A DNA stretch of 64,000 nt, taken from assembly GCA_030141605.1 (NCBI GenBank), contig JAQGDQ010000045.1, positions 682,001 through 746,000 of the forward strand, in the 5' to 3' direction. This document shows positions 36,483 to 48,577 of the stretch, piece after piece. The translations under genes and the position numbers were made by a program. Every line of letters begins with the position of its first letter. The first letter of the stretch is position 1. Below the pieces are notes generated by a model. The model searched no databases. It saw nothing but the letters and a program-made list of their open reading frames with translations, and was not told where the DNA came from. The stretch is from Tubiluchus corallicola. Its lineage: Eukaryota; Priapulida; Priapulimorpha; Priapulimorphida; Tubiluchidae.

Positions 36483-37721
36483 CTAGAGAAATGTAAGAAA
36501 ATTGCCATATTACATTTAATTCTAAAATGCTGAAAATAGTAGTTTCATATGATCAAAACACCAGGTTACAATAAAATAATATTACAACAGAGGGGGGTGA
36601 TGTTAAGAAATAATTGCCCATAGTTAAAATATGAATGGGTGACTGCCAGAAAACTTGCTTCTCGGTGGTCTCATTAGCCAGATGGCCTTCAACTGTTTCT
36701 TTCTTTGAAGAATACTACTTCAAATACTCTTCCCACATTGAAGAAAGATATGTATACATACATCAGAATGTGGCTTAGACTGCAAGCTACTGGCTAGTAC
36801 CAAATAATATAAAAAAAGAACTAAAAAGTTCTATTTACACTTTTGGCAATTTAATTAGTCAACTTAAGCCAATGAAATGTAAAAATTGTAAATTTTATAA
36901 ATTTTTGTGCACCTCTTATCTGAAATGTATGTGCATTAGTTAACTAGTACCGTAAGTAATTGACGCCATGCTTAGAGATGCTTAAAAATGGTGATTATTT
37001 AGCCTTACATTAAGCACCAACTCTTGTTTACTGTGCTCTCACTGGCTAAATGAAGCCAAATGCTTAACTCTGATCATTGAATGGTTATCATGACTTTAAA
37101 ATTTGACCAAGTAAACTGATAGCAGGCATTCAGACCACGATGATTCACTGCTTAAATAGTTAACTGCTGCTCCGTTTACCTGGTTTGTATATTAGTTGTG
37201 GCAAAGACAATGCTGAAAATGACCCTGATAGTCAACACAGCTCGAATGTAACATGGCAGTAGCTTGAAAGTGGCAAACACGATGCAGTGGAATAAAGAAA
37301 CACAAGAAGAAAAAATAGCTAAGGGAGAGCAGCCTTCAGTTTTCACACTTTAGTTATTCATTAGCTTTTTAATTAAACAACTACATAATGTAGAACAGTA
37401 AGCAGCAAACCTATAAATTGTTTAATGTAAAAGCCCAGCATTATTGATTTTTCTCCTGCAACATAACTGAAGACTGTTACCTAGCCAGGCTTCAGTGGTT
37501 TTTGTTCAGCTTCAGGCAATTGAAGGCATTTACATAGCCAAGCACTATTGATTTTTGCTGCTGGAAGCTAACTGAAGACTTTGGTAAACATTATTTCTTA
37601 AGGAAAGCATTGTTTAGCTACGTTCCAGGTGTTTTGCTGGGATGCATTAGCATCATCCACTGAGGACTTGCTGTATAATTTTCATCAAGACAAAAACTTT
37701 GATTTGTACATACCTTTAAAT

Positions 37722-39953
37722 TTACATATCTAAGCCACCTTCTTCTTCCAATTTTGACAGGAATTTTGGAATGCGATACGCTTCTTCCGTCTGCCGAGCC
37801 ATGTCAACCAGACCAAGCAACTTCTTTATACCAATCCACATTCTTCTGTTACCGACTTTTCCCGCAATGTAATCCAAATCCCTAGTACTAAACACATCTA
37901 AATATTCCAGAACAGACATGAGATGCTCTGCTGCAGAAATGTTTGATACATGAAGTACAGACTGGAAAGCATTAATTATTTCCATATCATTGAGAACATC
38001 TCGACGACTAGTTGTGCCAAGGACTAGCAACCTACGTCCTTTTGGAGGTTCCTTCTTCAAAAGAACCAACAAAGCTTGCAACACAATGTTCGAATACCGT
38101 GGTCCAATAGGGCCATAATCGAGCAATCTTTCAATATTATCTACAACAATGACACTGAGCTGAGATCTGTAAGCATCGTCAAACATCTTCTTGATTAACT
38201 GACATTTTGCTGTGTCTGTATATCCTATCATGTCTTCCGGAGTGCAAAATTTAAGGAAAGGAAAGTCTGAACTCATGGCAATTCTTGCAGCAAGGGCAGT
38301 CTTTCCACTATTAGCCGGGCCTTCCAACAAAGCTGTCACTAAACCTCTTGTTTCACCAGATTTTGCTTGACTAATTAGTAAGTCTCCATCTTCAAGTATA
38401 CTGCGCACAGGTTCACCCCAGTTAAGTATGCCATTTGCTACAAATCGCTCAAACTGCTCTTCTGCCATACCAAAAGCTGGTTTTATATCATTCTGCAAAG
38501 CATTCATGAAATCATCCCTCAGGACCTTAATTTTCTCTGAAGCATCACGATCTACTTCAACTTTACTCGATGCTTTAACTAACCTGTTCAATGCTGTAGA
38601 TGTAGCTGCTCTCACAAGTCCTTCTATTTCAGCACCGCTAAAGTTCTTGGTAAGACCAGCTAACTCATTCATATCGACATCGTGGCCCATCTTATCATTC
38701 TCCCGCATGCGACTAGTGTGAATTTGCAAAATTTGAACACGCCCATGTTCGTTTGGGAGACCTATTTCCATTTGTACTTCAAGTCGACCAGGTCTAAGCA
38801 AAGCTTCATCCATCATATCTCTCCTATTAGTCATTCCAATAACTAGAATATTATTCAATTGTTCCACACCATCGATTTTGGAAAGAAGTTGATTAACAAC
38901 AGTATCATGCACACCACTAGCACCTGCTACCGATCCCCTAGATTTACATATTGCATCTATTTCGTCAAATATAATTATATGTAGTCCACTGTTGGGCCCC
39001 ATTCTTTTTTCTTCCTCTTCCGCAGGAGCAAATAATCGCCGAATATTGGCTTCCGATTCACCCACATACTTGTCAAGGATCTGAGGACCATTTATAATTT
39101 GTGGCTCTCGGGCATTGAGCATTGTCCCAATTTGCCGAGCCATCAGAGTTTTTCCAGTGCCAGGTGGACCATACAGCAAAATTCCCTTGCAGTGCCTCAC
39201 ACCTAACTCTTCTACAACCTCAGGTGGGAAGACACGTGAAGCAAATGCTCTTCGAAAAATGGCGTTAAATTCTTTATCTAGACCCCCAATTCCCATTTTC
39301 TGAAAATCCCAATCCGGATTGATGATTGTTTGGTGTTGCTGTTTTGCGCGAGATCTTCCTATTAGATTTACGGGGGAACTTTCAGCTTTTTCCCACAACA
39401 CCACAGTATTAGGCATGATTTGCCCACATTCTACTTTGAGAGGTTTAGCTGGCTTTCCCATTTTAACTGCATTAATGTCTATTGCTTCAAGCTCTTTAAT
39501 TTTTAAGCTGAGCATCTTTTTGTCACAAAAGCTAAAAACTAGCTGCTGTCCAATAGTAAAAGCCATGCCAGGAAACTGCATGAGAAACTCCTGAGCCATT
39601 TTGTCCGTATCATACGGTTCCATCGTTGTATGTTTCTTTTGTAAGAAATCTGTCTCTATTGTTATGCTGCTGAGATATTGTTGCTGTGCATTAAATCTAT
39701 ACACATCTACTTCTATGTCCTGATTCAAGGACAAAACTGCCCATTTCCTTTGCGGCAGATTAAAACCAATATAGCCAGATTTCATGGATTTATCTGGTCG
39801 TATAGTAAAAACATATTTGTGCCCAGGTCCTGTATGCACAGCTACATGTTTAACATCTTGTGAGTTAAAGTCTTGTGGTGCTACTATGGCACAATTTGTT
39901 AAAGAAAGTTCTTCTGATGGGCATTTTGCTGCTTTCATCATTCTAGAAGTCAT
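37722..39953 (-). CDS. NSF: N-ethylmaleimide-sensitive factor, complete coding region in one exon
   Basis: NSF is the hexameric AAA+ ATPase that, with alpha-SNAP, takes apart SNARE complexes after membrane fusion. ATG 39953 gives 743 residues, against 744 in human. Domains: N domain about 1-205; D1 with Walker A GPPGTGKT (262-269), Walker B IIIFDE (326-331) and a second region of homology [16 protein letters not shown] (375-390); D2 with Walker A GPANSGKT (545-552) and a weak Walker B VIVVDNIE (601-608), as expected for the structural D2 ring. The frame stays open upstream, but an acceptor (TTTATAACAG, exon base 39964) lies 11 bases before this ATG. No intron interrupts the coding region, which is unusual for animal NSF. 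A donor (AAAG|GTATGT) follows the stop after 8 bases. Confidence 0.97.
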   Translation of the reverse strand: MTSRMMKAAKCPSEELSLTNCAIVAPQDFNSQDVKHVAVHTGPGHKYVFTIRPDKSMKSGYIGFNLPQRKWAVLSLNQDIEVDVYRFNAQQQYLSSITIETDFLQKKHTTMEPYDTDKMAQEFLMQFPGMAFTIGQQLVFSFCDKKMLSLKIKELEAIDINAVKMGKPAKPLKVECGQIMPNTVVLWEKAESSPVNLIGRSRAKQQHQTIINPDWDFQKMGIGGLDKEFNAIFRRAFASRVFPPEVVEELGVRHCKGILLYGPPGTGKTLMARQIGTMLNAREPQIINGPQILDKYVGESEANIRRLFAPAEEEEKRMGPNSGLHIIIFDEIDAICKSRGSVAGASGVHDTVVNQLLSKIDGVEQLNNILVIGMTNRRDMMDEALLRPGRLEVQMEIGLPNEHGRVQILQIHTSRMRENDKMGHDVDMNELAGLTKNFSGAEIEGLVRAATSTALNRLVKASSKVEVDRDASEKIKVLRDDFMNALQNDIKPAFGMAEEQFERFVANGILNWGEPVRSILEDGDLLISQAKSGETRGLVTALLEGPANSGKTALAARIAMSSDFPFLKFCTPEDMIGYTDTAKCQLIKKMFDDAYRSQLSVIVVDNIERLLDYGPIGPRYSNIVLQALLVLLKKEPPKGRRLLVLGTTSRRDVLNDMEIINAFQSVLHVSNISAAEHLMSVLEYLDVFSTRDLDYIAGKVGNRRMWIGIKKLLGLVDMARQTEEAYRIPKFLSKLEEEGGLDM

Positions 39954-39999
39954 CTTGACTGACCCTGTTATAAACAAACAAAAATCTTTAAAAAAATGG

Positions 40000-41465
40000 C
40001 TGTAAAGAAAAATCATTCTAAAATTTTAGTCTAACAGATGTATATAAAAACAGCTAACTTGTGCACATTAATGACAGGCCCCTGTTAGCAAAATACTAAT
40101 GTTAGCATATGTCAGTACAGATGTTACAACATGTAAACAGGAAGTACTAATAAATTACGCATAATGCAAACAGCTATTAAAAAGAAAAACTTTGCACCTT
40201 AAAAAATCTTGCCATCGAGTGCTTCAGTCAAACTATAGTTGGGACCTATTATGATGAAAATACATGAACTTTAAATGAATTAATTGAAAATTTTACGGCA
40301 CTTTTTATTATTGTCGATCGATTACCAATACATAGTCAATATTTAGGTAACACTTTGATTTAGATGCCTCTGAATGCCTTGCAGCACTTTTGCACTGTGC
40401 ATGCATATTTCGAAAATTTTACACCAAGTCGTAATTTACACTGTAATCTTAACAGTGAATTTTCTTGTAAACTACAATATGATGTAATACATGCCTGTAC
40501 TAATCAACTTATTAAGTGATACAATACATGTTTTGTATTATTATTAACAATACATGTTTTGTATTATTATTATTATTTCAAGTTTTTTATACAAAAATAT
40601 GTTGTACAATTTATACACTTACATAAACACAGAGAAATACATACATACACAAGCTGAAAAATTGACCGAGACCTCTATTTGCAGGGTAAATAGTACACTA
40701 TACTATTGTACATAATATTGTACAAGTTTTATACAATAAACCATCTTGAATCCTCATGACACCACTTAACACTTTTCGTGAAAATAATAGGACAAGTAAG
40801 CAGAGTACTAAAGGAATGTTAAAGGAATGAAAAGAAAGATACAGGAGCTTAGCGGAAAGGGTAGGGGAAACAGTATGTCACGCATGTTATAAATACATAA
40901 CTATTACAAAAGTACCTCTGAGGGACTGAAATATGCATTTGTTACAAATTGCCTAGGTTATTGCAATTCTCTTCTCTTTGGCATGCATGCTTGCTACATT
41001 ATTAAGTTGCAACATGTACAAAATACTGGTGCTCGCATTGTAACCAAAACAAAAAAATTTGATCATAGAACACCAACTCTGTTTAACTGCTTCTGATTAA
41101 ATACAAGACAAAACAATACAACACTAAAATTTTGCTGCTAGTTTATAAATGGGTGCATCAAGCTGCTTCTCTTTGTTTTCAGGAGTGAATTTTGTGGTAT
41201 TTTCAACGTAGTATGTGCTCAGCAAACTCGATGAACTTAGTCCACCCAAGAATAAAGCTTTATACTTACAATCACTTAATCAAATGAATTTAAATTGGAC
41301 TTGATTTGTGCCTTAAAATTGTACCTATCATTCATTTATGCTTCTAATTTTATTATGATGTACAGCTTTGAAACATTGCATGTAAATAGTATATTTTACT
41401 TACCGTAATGTTATTAATTGATGCTCGTGATAATAATTATTGCTCATTTAAAAAGTATATTTAAA
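40000..41465. other. Upstream of NSF: no coding seen
   Basis: Probably the 5' untranslated intron and promoter region of NSF. A two-copy doubling of ACAATACATGTTTTGTATTA lies near 40522-40570. Several GTAAGT donors occur on the minus strand (for example at 41397-41402), but I cannot choose the first exon. Confidence 0.4.
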
Positions 41466-41468
41466 GTA

Positions 41469-42306
41469 CCGTATATACTCGCATATAAGCCAAATTTAGA
41501 ACTATAAAATACAATACTGAAATCAGGGGGTCGGCTTATATGCGCATGAAACAAAATGAACACAAGGACAGACACTAATGCCAATTTTCCAGCCACACAT
41601 TTTCATCGCTATCTGACTCTTTATTTGGTTGTGTGTCACCAGTGGTGTATTGGAGGGGGATCGCGGAGGATCGCCGTCCACCCACTTTTTTTAGAAAAAA
41701 TTCACATTTCAATAAATGTCTGCTTTTTGTATTCATTAGATAAAAAATATTAAAAATGTATACGGGTTTAATATTAAATCTACTGGTTTTCATTTTTTCA
41801 AAAAACGGTTTTAAATAATGTCAATTTCTTTCAAATTTGTGAATGTAAAATGGTAAGTGTTGAGACTAGCCGTCCACCTACTTTTTATTTAGCAATACAC
41901 CACTGTGTGTCACCAGTTGCGAGCCGTAACCAAGCTACAGCTAGTGGTGAAGCCGACGTCATCAGCCAATTGGTAGGCAGCGCGTGGGGAGACGAGGGTC
42001 ACGTGGCTTAGAGAGGAACATATTGGTGTACACGTTTTCTGAACAGACACTCTATCTAAGTTTGAGACAGAGAACGAAAATTGCACAAAAATTGCCATCA
42101 CAATATGAACATAAACTTTTGGGTTTTCAAAAGTATGTTATTGATCAAAGAAAGGCTGGTGACTTCACTCTCTGCAGAATTGGCAACATGGATGAGACAA
42201 GTTGATGGTCGGCTTATATACGGGTTTTTGCAAAAACTGGCCATTTTAAAGCAGTTTTAGGGGGTCGGCTTATATGCGATGTAGGCTTATATGCGAGTAT
42301 ATACGG
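41469..42306. mobile_element. Pogo-like MITE with TA target duplication
   Basis: Both ends start CCGTATATACTCGCATATAA and continue GCC, a perfect inverted repeat, flanked by TA on both sides. On the plus strand, 42042-42203 codes for a piece of pogo/Tigger-type transposase (RQRTKIAQKLPSQYE, GFQKYVIDQR, IGNMDET). That piece is the segment leading into the first catalytic aspartate. The rest of the transposase is missing, so it is a deletion derivative. A younger hAT MITE sits inside it at 41640-41905. Confidence 0.88.
41640..41905. mobile_element. hAT-type MITE nested in the pogo-like element
   Basis: The ends are CAGTGGTGTATTG and its exact complement. The flanking 8-bp target duplication TGTGTCAC is perfect (41632-41639 and 41906-41913). 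The 266-bp interior has no transposase. Confidence 0.9.
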
Positions 42307-42820
42307 TAAGTTAAAATAGGCAAAGCAAATAATCAAGCATCTTGTTTCTGCAAAAGTGGTGAACCTAACGCTTTGCTCTCATCCGTAACATGTATGTTTT
42401 ACATTGCACATTCATTAATTTTGTTGTTACAGCAGCAGACCACTAAAATCTATTAATGCTCTTTTTGTAGGAATGAATGATCTTGCTCAGTTTGATAAAC
42501 ATATTGAATCTTGATATATACAGAACTTTGTCATTTTATAAAAGCAATATTACAGCTATTATAACATCATAATTATTTTTCACTGTCATGCAGGATTACA
42601 CCTACAAGATTTGCCATAATTACAAGCATTAACAAAAATAAAACATTAAAAGCTGACAATGATACCATTCTTGCACATATAAATGATTTGTATATTGTTT
42701 CTCTATTGCCAACAGAGGAACAAATGCAATATTGCTGAAGAGGACTCACTAGCTAATGGTAAGATTTGCACAGTGACTTCTTTGCTTCTTGTTCTAAGTT
42801 ACAGTGTAGGGAGTAATGTA

Positions 42821-43377
42821 GCGCACTAGCCCATATACTGCAGTTGCGCTAATATAGCTATGCAAAATTTGCGGAAAACCAGTGAAAATTAGTTCATTTT
42901 GCAAGAAATTGTGCTTGTTCACTGACTAGCATCATGAAAACTTGCTTAACCAGGTGTTTAACTCACACTAGCATGCAGGACATAGCTGTCATTTCGCCAA
43001 CTTGTTCATGAGAAGTTGTTTTTTTAACAAAGCAGCTTATTTAGCAGTTAGCAATTTTACTTTTGGCACCATACGAGACAGAAGAGAACAAAAATGAAGC
43101 GAGACAAATCACAAAATGACATACCTTAAAGAAACCTTGGAATTGCTAAAAAGCTGGCTTATTTCACTTCAAAAAGATTAATGTCAGAACAAAATTTAAT
43201 ATTGATCCTTCGGCTAGCTCAGAATTAAAGGATTACTTTATTTTATCTAAATTTATATATAATTAATTGTTCAAAGTATACTGACATTTAAATTATTATA
43301 ATTAAATAAACAAGGACAATTAACAGACACTGCAACAAGGTAAACTCGGCTCAGTTACTAACCAGATTCAGGTGCGC
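42821..43377. mobile_element. MITE 2, related to MITE 1 inside but with different ends
   Basis: TA flanks both sides. The ends share only the short inverted repeat GCGCAC. The interior matches MITE 1 over its right two thirds in the same order: GAAGCGAGA, ATACCTTAA, GCTTATTTCACTTCAA, CTCAGAAT, TTTATTTTATC, ATAAACAAGGACAA. No transposase frame is present. Confidence 0.65.
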
Positions 43378-43379
43378 TA

Positions 43380-45620
43380 CTTGGGCCAGCCGAATACAAT
43401 ACAATTATTCGTGCGTATTTCTTATTCATGGTTTTTATCTAATAGTGATTATAAAGCCTTGCACAAGTTGCAGCATTTATTGATTTGAGGCTAATAACTT
43501 ATTATTATTATTGTATAAATATTTTCAACTAACTTTATTATTATTGTTGTATTAGACTTAAATAAAAATCTACTAAAAACTATGTAAAACCAAATGTTTA
43601 ATAATACCTTAGCTTTATTCTAGCTGTAACCAATCGAATGTATTTTCAAATACAACAGAATTCTGTAAAACACGCAAATAGTCTAGTCTCTTGCTTAAGC
43701 ATTAATTTCACCCAACCTGCCAACATAACTGCTCAAATTTCAGAAAAATCAATGTCTAGCAGCCAAGCTGTAAGCTGTCATGATCGTGACGTCATCGCTA
43801 CTGTTCCTGTAACTTCCCAACATAAATGCGGCGCACCAATAATGATCATACTTGTGTTATCTTTGAAGACATATCCGTTTTGGAGCGTTAGTCATTTTGG
43901 TGCATGCTTGCCCTTCAAGTAAAGGCAAGTTGACATAAAAGATATTTGGTGTGATTCATAAAACAAGTTGATCGTGTTGTTGACCTCGCAAACAGACACT
44001 TTTTATTGATGTCTATTTGCTCTCCATTGGTGGTGAAGAGGATCGAGTTTATCCACGGGAAATAGGTGTGAACATTCTCTATTTATAAAACGAATTCGAA
44101 TCGAATTTGTGGCCTTCGAACTCTAATCGAACCGAATTTCAACGTTCTCAAATCTGAATTCTGTTTAAAGCTTTCCGAACTACTAATAAAATACGGCCTC
44201 AAAAAGGTCAGTAAAAACCCCAAAAATTGTACAAAGCAATTGCAGCTAAAGTACCATTGCATTACCGTTTTAGCATAAGGAACAATGATATAATTATATA
44301 GTGCTGAACTATTCGAACCTATAATTTTAGGTTCGAGTCTAATTCGAACTACATTATGCTTATTCAACTTGCCTTCCAAGTCATATTGTTGGAAACTTTC
44401 ATCTGCCTATTTTGGCCATTTCCTAATTATCACCCACAAAGTGAAAAGAAATGGGGTTTTACTGAGGGCTGATGTCCCAAACAATGCATATAAATATTCT
44501 GAATTTTCCCAATTTCACGAGTAGTTATTCTTCCTGTAAAGCAGTTTTCTTTATAAGTGTCTAATCAATGTAACACTGGTGAGTTGACAGGCTGCACAAT
44601 GAGGCCTTCATTTTCTTGGAATTAGAGGACAACTGCATGTTTATTGCATGTGATTGTGCATACGCATTACAAATTATAAAAAAAAGGACAATTGATGATA
44701 ATTAACTTTATTTTAACAATTTAACAACATTGTTTCCAATAAGCCTATGCGATAACCAACTACAACACAACAGGCTTGTATTTGCAAAACTTTTCAAAGT
44801 TGACATTACAAAGGTAAAATAACAACACATGCATCAATGATATTCATTAGCAGCAATCACAAATTGTCTTATTTAATATTATCTTTCTGACAGACATGAT
44901 GGAAATTTTAGATAACGTTATAATAATCAAAATTATGATAATGCCATAATTAAACCAAAAAGGTTTTCTTATTATCTTTGTCAATACCAATTTCTGTATC
45001 CTTAATAGTGCTGCATTCCAAATAATAAACTTAAAAAATTATCAGTTATTTTTTTCACATCAGTCAAACTAATTATGGCTTTTAAAATACCTGTTGAAAA
45101 AACCTCCTGCAATATAAACTGAATCAATATCAGTTTTTTTCTAACAGGATGCTAACAGACGCTTTTGAACATTTCCATTCAAATTATATATGAAGTTCTT
45201 ATAACTGCTAATAAAATGCACATTAACAACTCACAAATAATCAAAATATCTGAGTGCAATTCCTAGCAGTCATTTTACTATTTATATCTACATGTATTTA
45301 CAATACGGAAATGTTCACTATAAATCTTCATAACTTTCATACACTAACAAGTTTTTTAAAATACAGCTGCGCAATAGAATAACAACATAACAAGACTATG
45401 TGTAAAACAATCACAAGTTCTTATAAAATTAAAACCTTTACAGCTCAGATTATTAAACTAGTGACACAGTTTATTCACTTCTTTAGTTCACTATCTACAG
45501 ATGTAAAGCCTATAAGAGCATTTAAAAAAGAGGGCACAATAAGACGCTTTAATCTTCACTATTTTACAATTTAAATTTAAACAATGACAAAATGAATAAA
45601 TTACTGCATGTGAACTATAA
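43380..45620. other. Between MITE 2 and the OTULIN-like gene: no gene supported
   Basis: AT-rich sequence. A perfect TGACGTCA is at 43787-43794. TTCGAA-rich direct and inverted short repeats lie at 44090-44100 through 44350. The NSF promoter may lie here, but no first exon can be fixed. Confidence 0.4.
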
Positions 45621-45628
45621 ATGCCATC

Positions 45629-45634
45629 TTTATT
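45629..45634 (-). promoter_or_regulatory. Polyadenylation signal of the OTULIN-like gene
   Basis: The minus strand reads GCAATAAAGATGG, about 490 bases past the stop codon. It is the first AATAAA after the stop. Confidence 0.6.
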
Positions 45635-46122
45635 GCACAGAAACCCAACTCTCTCATATTACACAAAGGTTCTAGTATCACAGTGACAGCAGGGAAATTA
45701 CTCTGTAACAAAGAATCTCTTATTAAGGTTGACAAAAACCTGTAAGGCAAACACACTAATTACAGAAAATATGTTAACACAGACACCTATAGCTGCTTTC
45801 AAAATAAAAAATAATAGTAATTGGCTAAAACAATTCACAATGTTTACGCTCACACAAGAGTTTCATGATGGCAAAATATTATAAATAAATTACACTATTT
45901 AATATACAACTTAATTCTTAGAGAACAATTTACTTCCATTTTTGTCTTTAAAAGGGCTTACAATCATGACACTTAACTGATTGTCGTATATACTACATGA
46001 ATTTGATTTCGTTTTTACAAATAAAAGTAAACTGTAATCACAAACAGGATTTACCTACTATTCTCTCTTACAATCTTAATTACTGTATGTAACAATTGTC
46101 CCATTATTGCACATAGTAACTG

Positions 46123-46296
46123 TCATGAAAGTAACAGTGAAAAATGAAAATCATCTTCTGTCAAAAGGCTAATCACTCGGTTGCAATCCTCATCAACTTC
46201 TGGGTGTAATGTGATGTAGTTATTAGTGTTAATTAGATGTGGGTGCACTACTCGTAGCTGAATGCTAAGTGTATGGGCCATCAAGTCCAGATGGTT
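46123..46296 (-). CDS. OTULINL: OTULIN-like exon 11 (catalytic-histidine region, stop)
   Basis: Acceptor TTTTTTTCAAACAG. Codes for NHLDLMAHTLSIQLRVVHPH through ISLLTEDDFHFSLLLS and TAA. The DDFHF block aligns with the Asp-Asp-x-His motif of the OTULIN family. Confidence 0.9.
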   Translation of the reverse strand, partial: NHLDLMAHTLSIQLRVVHPHLINTNNYITLHPEVDEDCNRVISLLTEDDFHFSLLLS

Positions 46297-48528
46297 CTGT
46301 TTGAAAAAAACAATTGGCAGAAAGTATGTCAGCAAATGTCAGCTACATAGCATTACATAGATACGTAAAAAAATAAACGACTGATTTCTCTTATTTTATT
46401 GCTTATATTATTAGTCTGTAGTCACTTGTATGCAAACCATAATACCAAGAAGTGAAAATTCCTAACCTAGTGTTACCTAATTTTGGGTAACATAGAGACA
46501 TAGGATTCATTAAAGTAACTATAAACAGTTAAGTCGATTAAAGATAATTAAGTAGCTTAAGATAATTTAATACTTGTTACTTTACAGGATCTAATGATAT
46601 ACTTATGATCTAAAGTGTTATTTGAAATAACGGGAAATTTTTTTTGCTAATCAGACTGTAATGTTTCCTTCTGCAAGTATAGATGGCACCAACGGAGTTA
46701 ACATAAGTCCTAAGTATACGTCTTTTGCAGAAACAATGCTCTGAATTTACTAAAGCCAAACAAATCTATACCTTTCGCCAAAGTATCACTCAAACTAGCA
46801 ACCAAAAGTAATGAGTAATCAGTAATGAATAACTTGGTTACAGTTTTCTGAAGTAATTAGTAATCATGACACATACATTATTAAATGCCTTCCTACTTAT
46901 ACGCATCTTAAAATTTCAGTCGCAGATATTGTGCTGACATAGGTTAATGTGGCACAGTGTGGATCTGGTGCGGAGGTTAAATTATATAGATGCTGACGTC
47001 CATGGAATAAAAAAACCTCCGCTCACCTTTAGTGGGAAGCACAGTGTGAAAATATTTAAACTTTATCATTTTGAGCATTATTAATCATGCATAAATAATA
47101 TGCTAAATGAAATAATTTCATGTAAGCTTTGAATTTAACAAATTTGAACTGTAAACCACTTTTAATAATAAGCAAGAAATCTGAATATATATATACCTTA
47201 TCGAAACTTTGGGTTTTGTTAATCTGGTTCAAACTGTTTACCACACAGTCATCTATATCCTCAAATACATTCGATGAAAAAAGACAATGTGCAAAGATTG
47301 GAACAATCTGGCCATCTTGATATGAATCTAGTAGTCTTGTGGCAGAAGCAGCCATTGCTAGTTTTACTGCCTCCATACACTCAAATACGATTTGAGGCCG
47401 AGTGTTGAAAATTCGAATTAAGCTGTTTTCTTTCTCTGAGTCAGCATCAGGAAGACAGTCTATATATGAGACCTAAAAAGTAAAAATTTCTCAAAGAAGT
47501 AAAATATAATTTGCTAAAGTCTGAATTTCCTCTCACTAAAACAGAGTCAGAAATTGCAGATTAATAGACAGACACATTATTAGGATATGACAGCTAATAA
47601 TTAAAAACTTGATTCTTCATTATCCATCTCTATATTTATTAGTAAGCATTAGATGCATTTTTTGTAAATTTGACAATTGTGTAGTTCTACAGGTGGCTGG
47701 CAAAGTTTCTATAAAAACAGTATGTTTAAAATACAAGAAAACATCTTCATAAATGAAGCTTAAAAATTTGTTTTGAAATGTTACATAATTTTTATGCTAT
47801 TTTATTGGATACAGGACTCACTGTAGCAGGAACTCTGTACAAAACTAGAAAATTTAAACTTGTTGGGAACAGCCATTTTAACGGTAAGTCAGTTGAAACA
47901 AGTTTAGATAACACTGTATAAAATTAAAATAATCAGAGCATTCGTAGTACATACTGTGCAAACTAAACAAAAGTTTAAATTATTACAATTGTCAATAAGA
48001 TCTATAATGTGTTTTTTGCTGAATCAGTGGTGATGCTGGGATGGCAATCTAGTGCCGTTTTAAGAGCTGACATGAAGATTTTAAATTATTAAGAATTTTC
48101 TTTTTTAGTTACAACAATCTTTCAAACAGGTAAGCAAACAGGTAGGCATAATAATACGGAATATTCTTTGCGACGTGCTCTAGAATTTGTTTTCTTCCCC
48201 TTTTAAATATCTGAAGTGCACAACTTTAAAAATAAAATGATAAAAAATTCAAGGTCTGCCAGGTACATGTTGTATAAATTATGCTACCACTGTATCTTAT
48301 CATATTGATTCATTTAGTTTCAATTATATTTTATGTGTAATGTGCGTCAAATCATTTGCTGAAAAATGCACAACTTGCCGAGACTTTGAAGATGTGTTTA
48401 AATAATCAACAACTGTTGCTACATATTATGAAAAGAACTTTATCCCAGTTAAAACCACGAGTAGGAGTAACGCCAAAAATCCCAAAACTAATACACATTC
48501 TACTTTCATACCCATTTAGCTGTGACAC

Positions 48529-48577
<49 letters not shown>

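Noticed and set aside
36251-36508. 85-codon minus frame as a stand-alone gene
   Set aside because: Its start lies upstream of the acceptor at 36482, so the first residues would be intronic. It is reported instead as a candidate exon of uncertain role.
38428-40005. Several plus-strand frames over NSF
   Set aside because: They are antisense shadows of the NSF coding exon.
47129-47320. Plus-strand frame over exon 10
   Set aside because: It is a shadow of the minus-strand exon.
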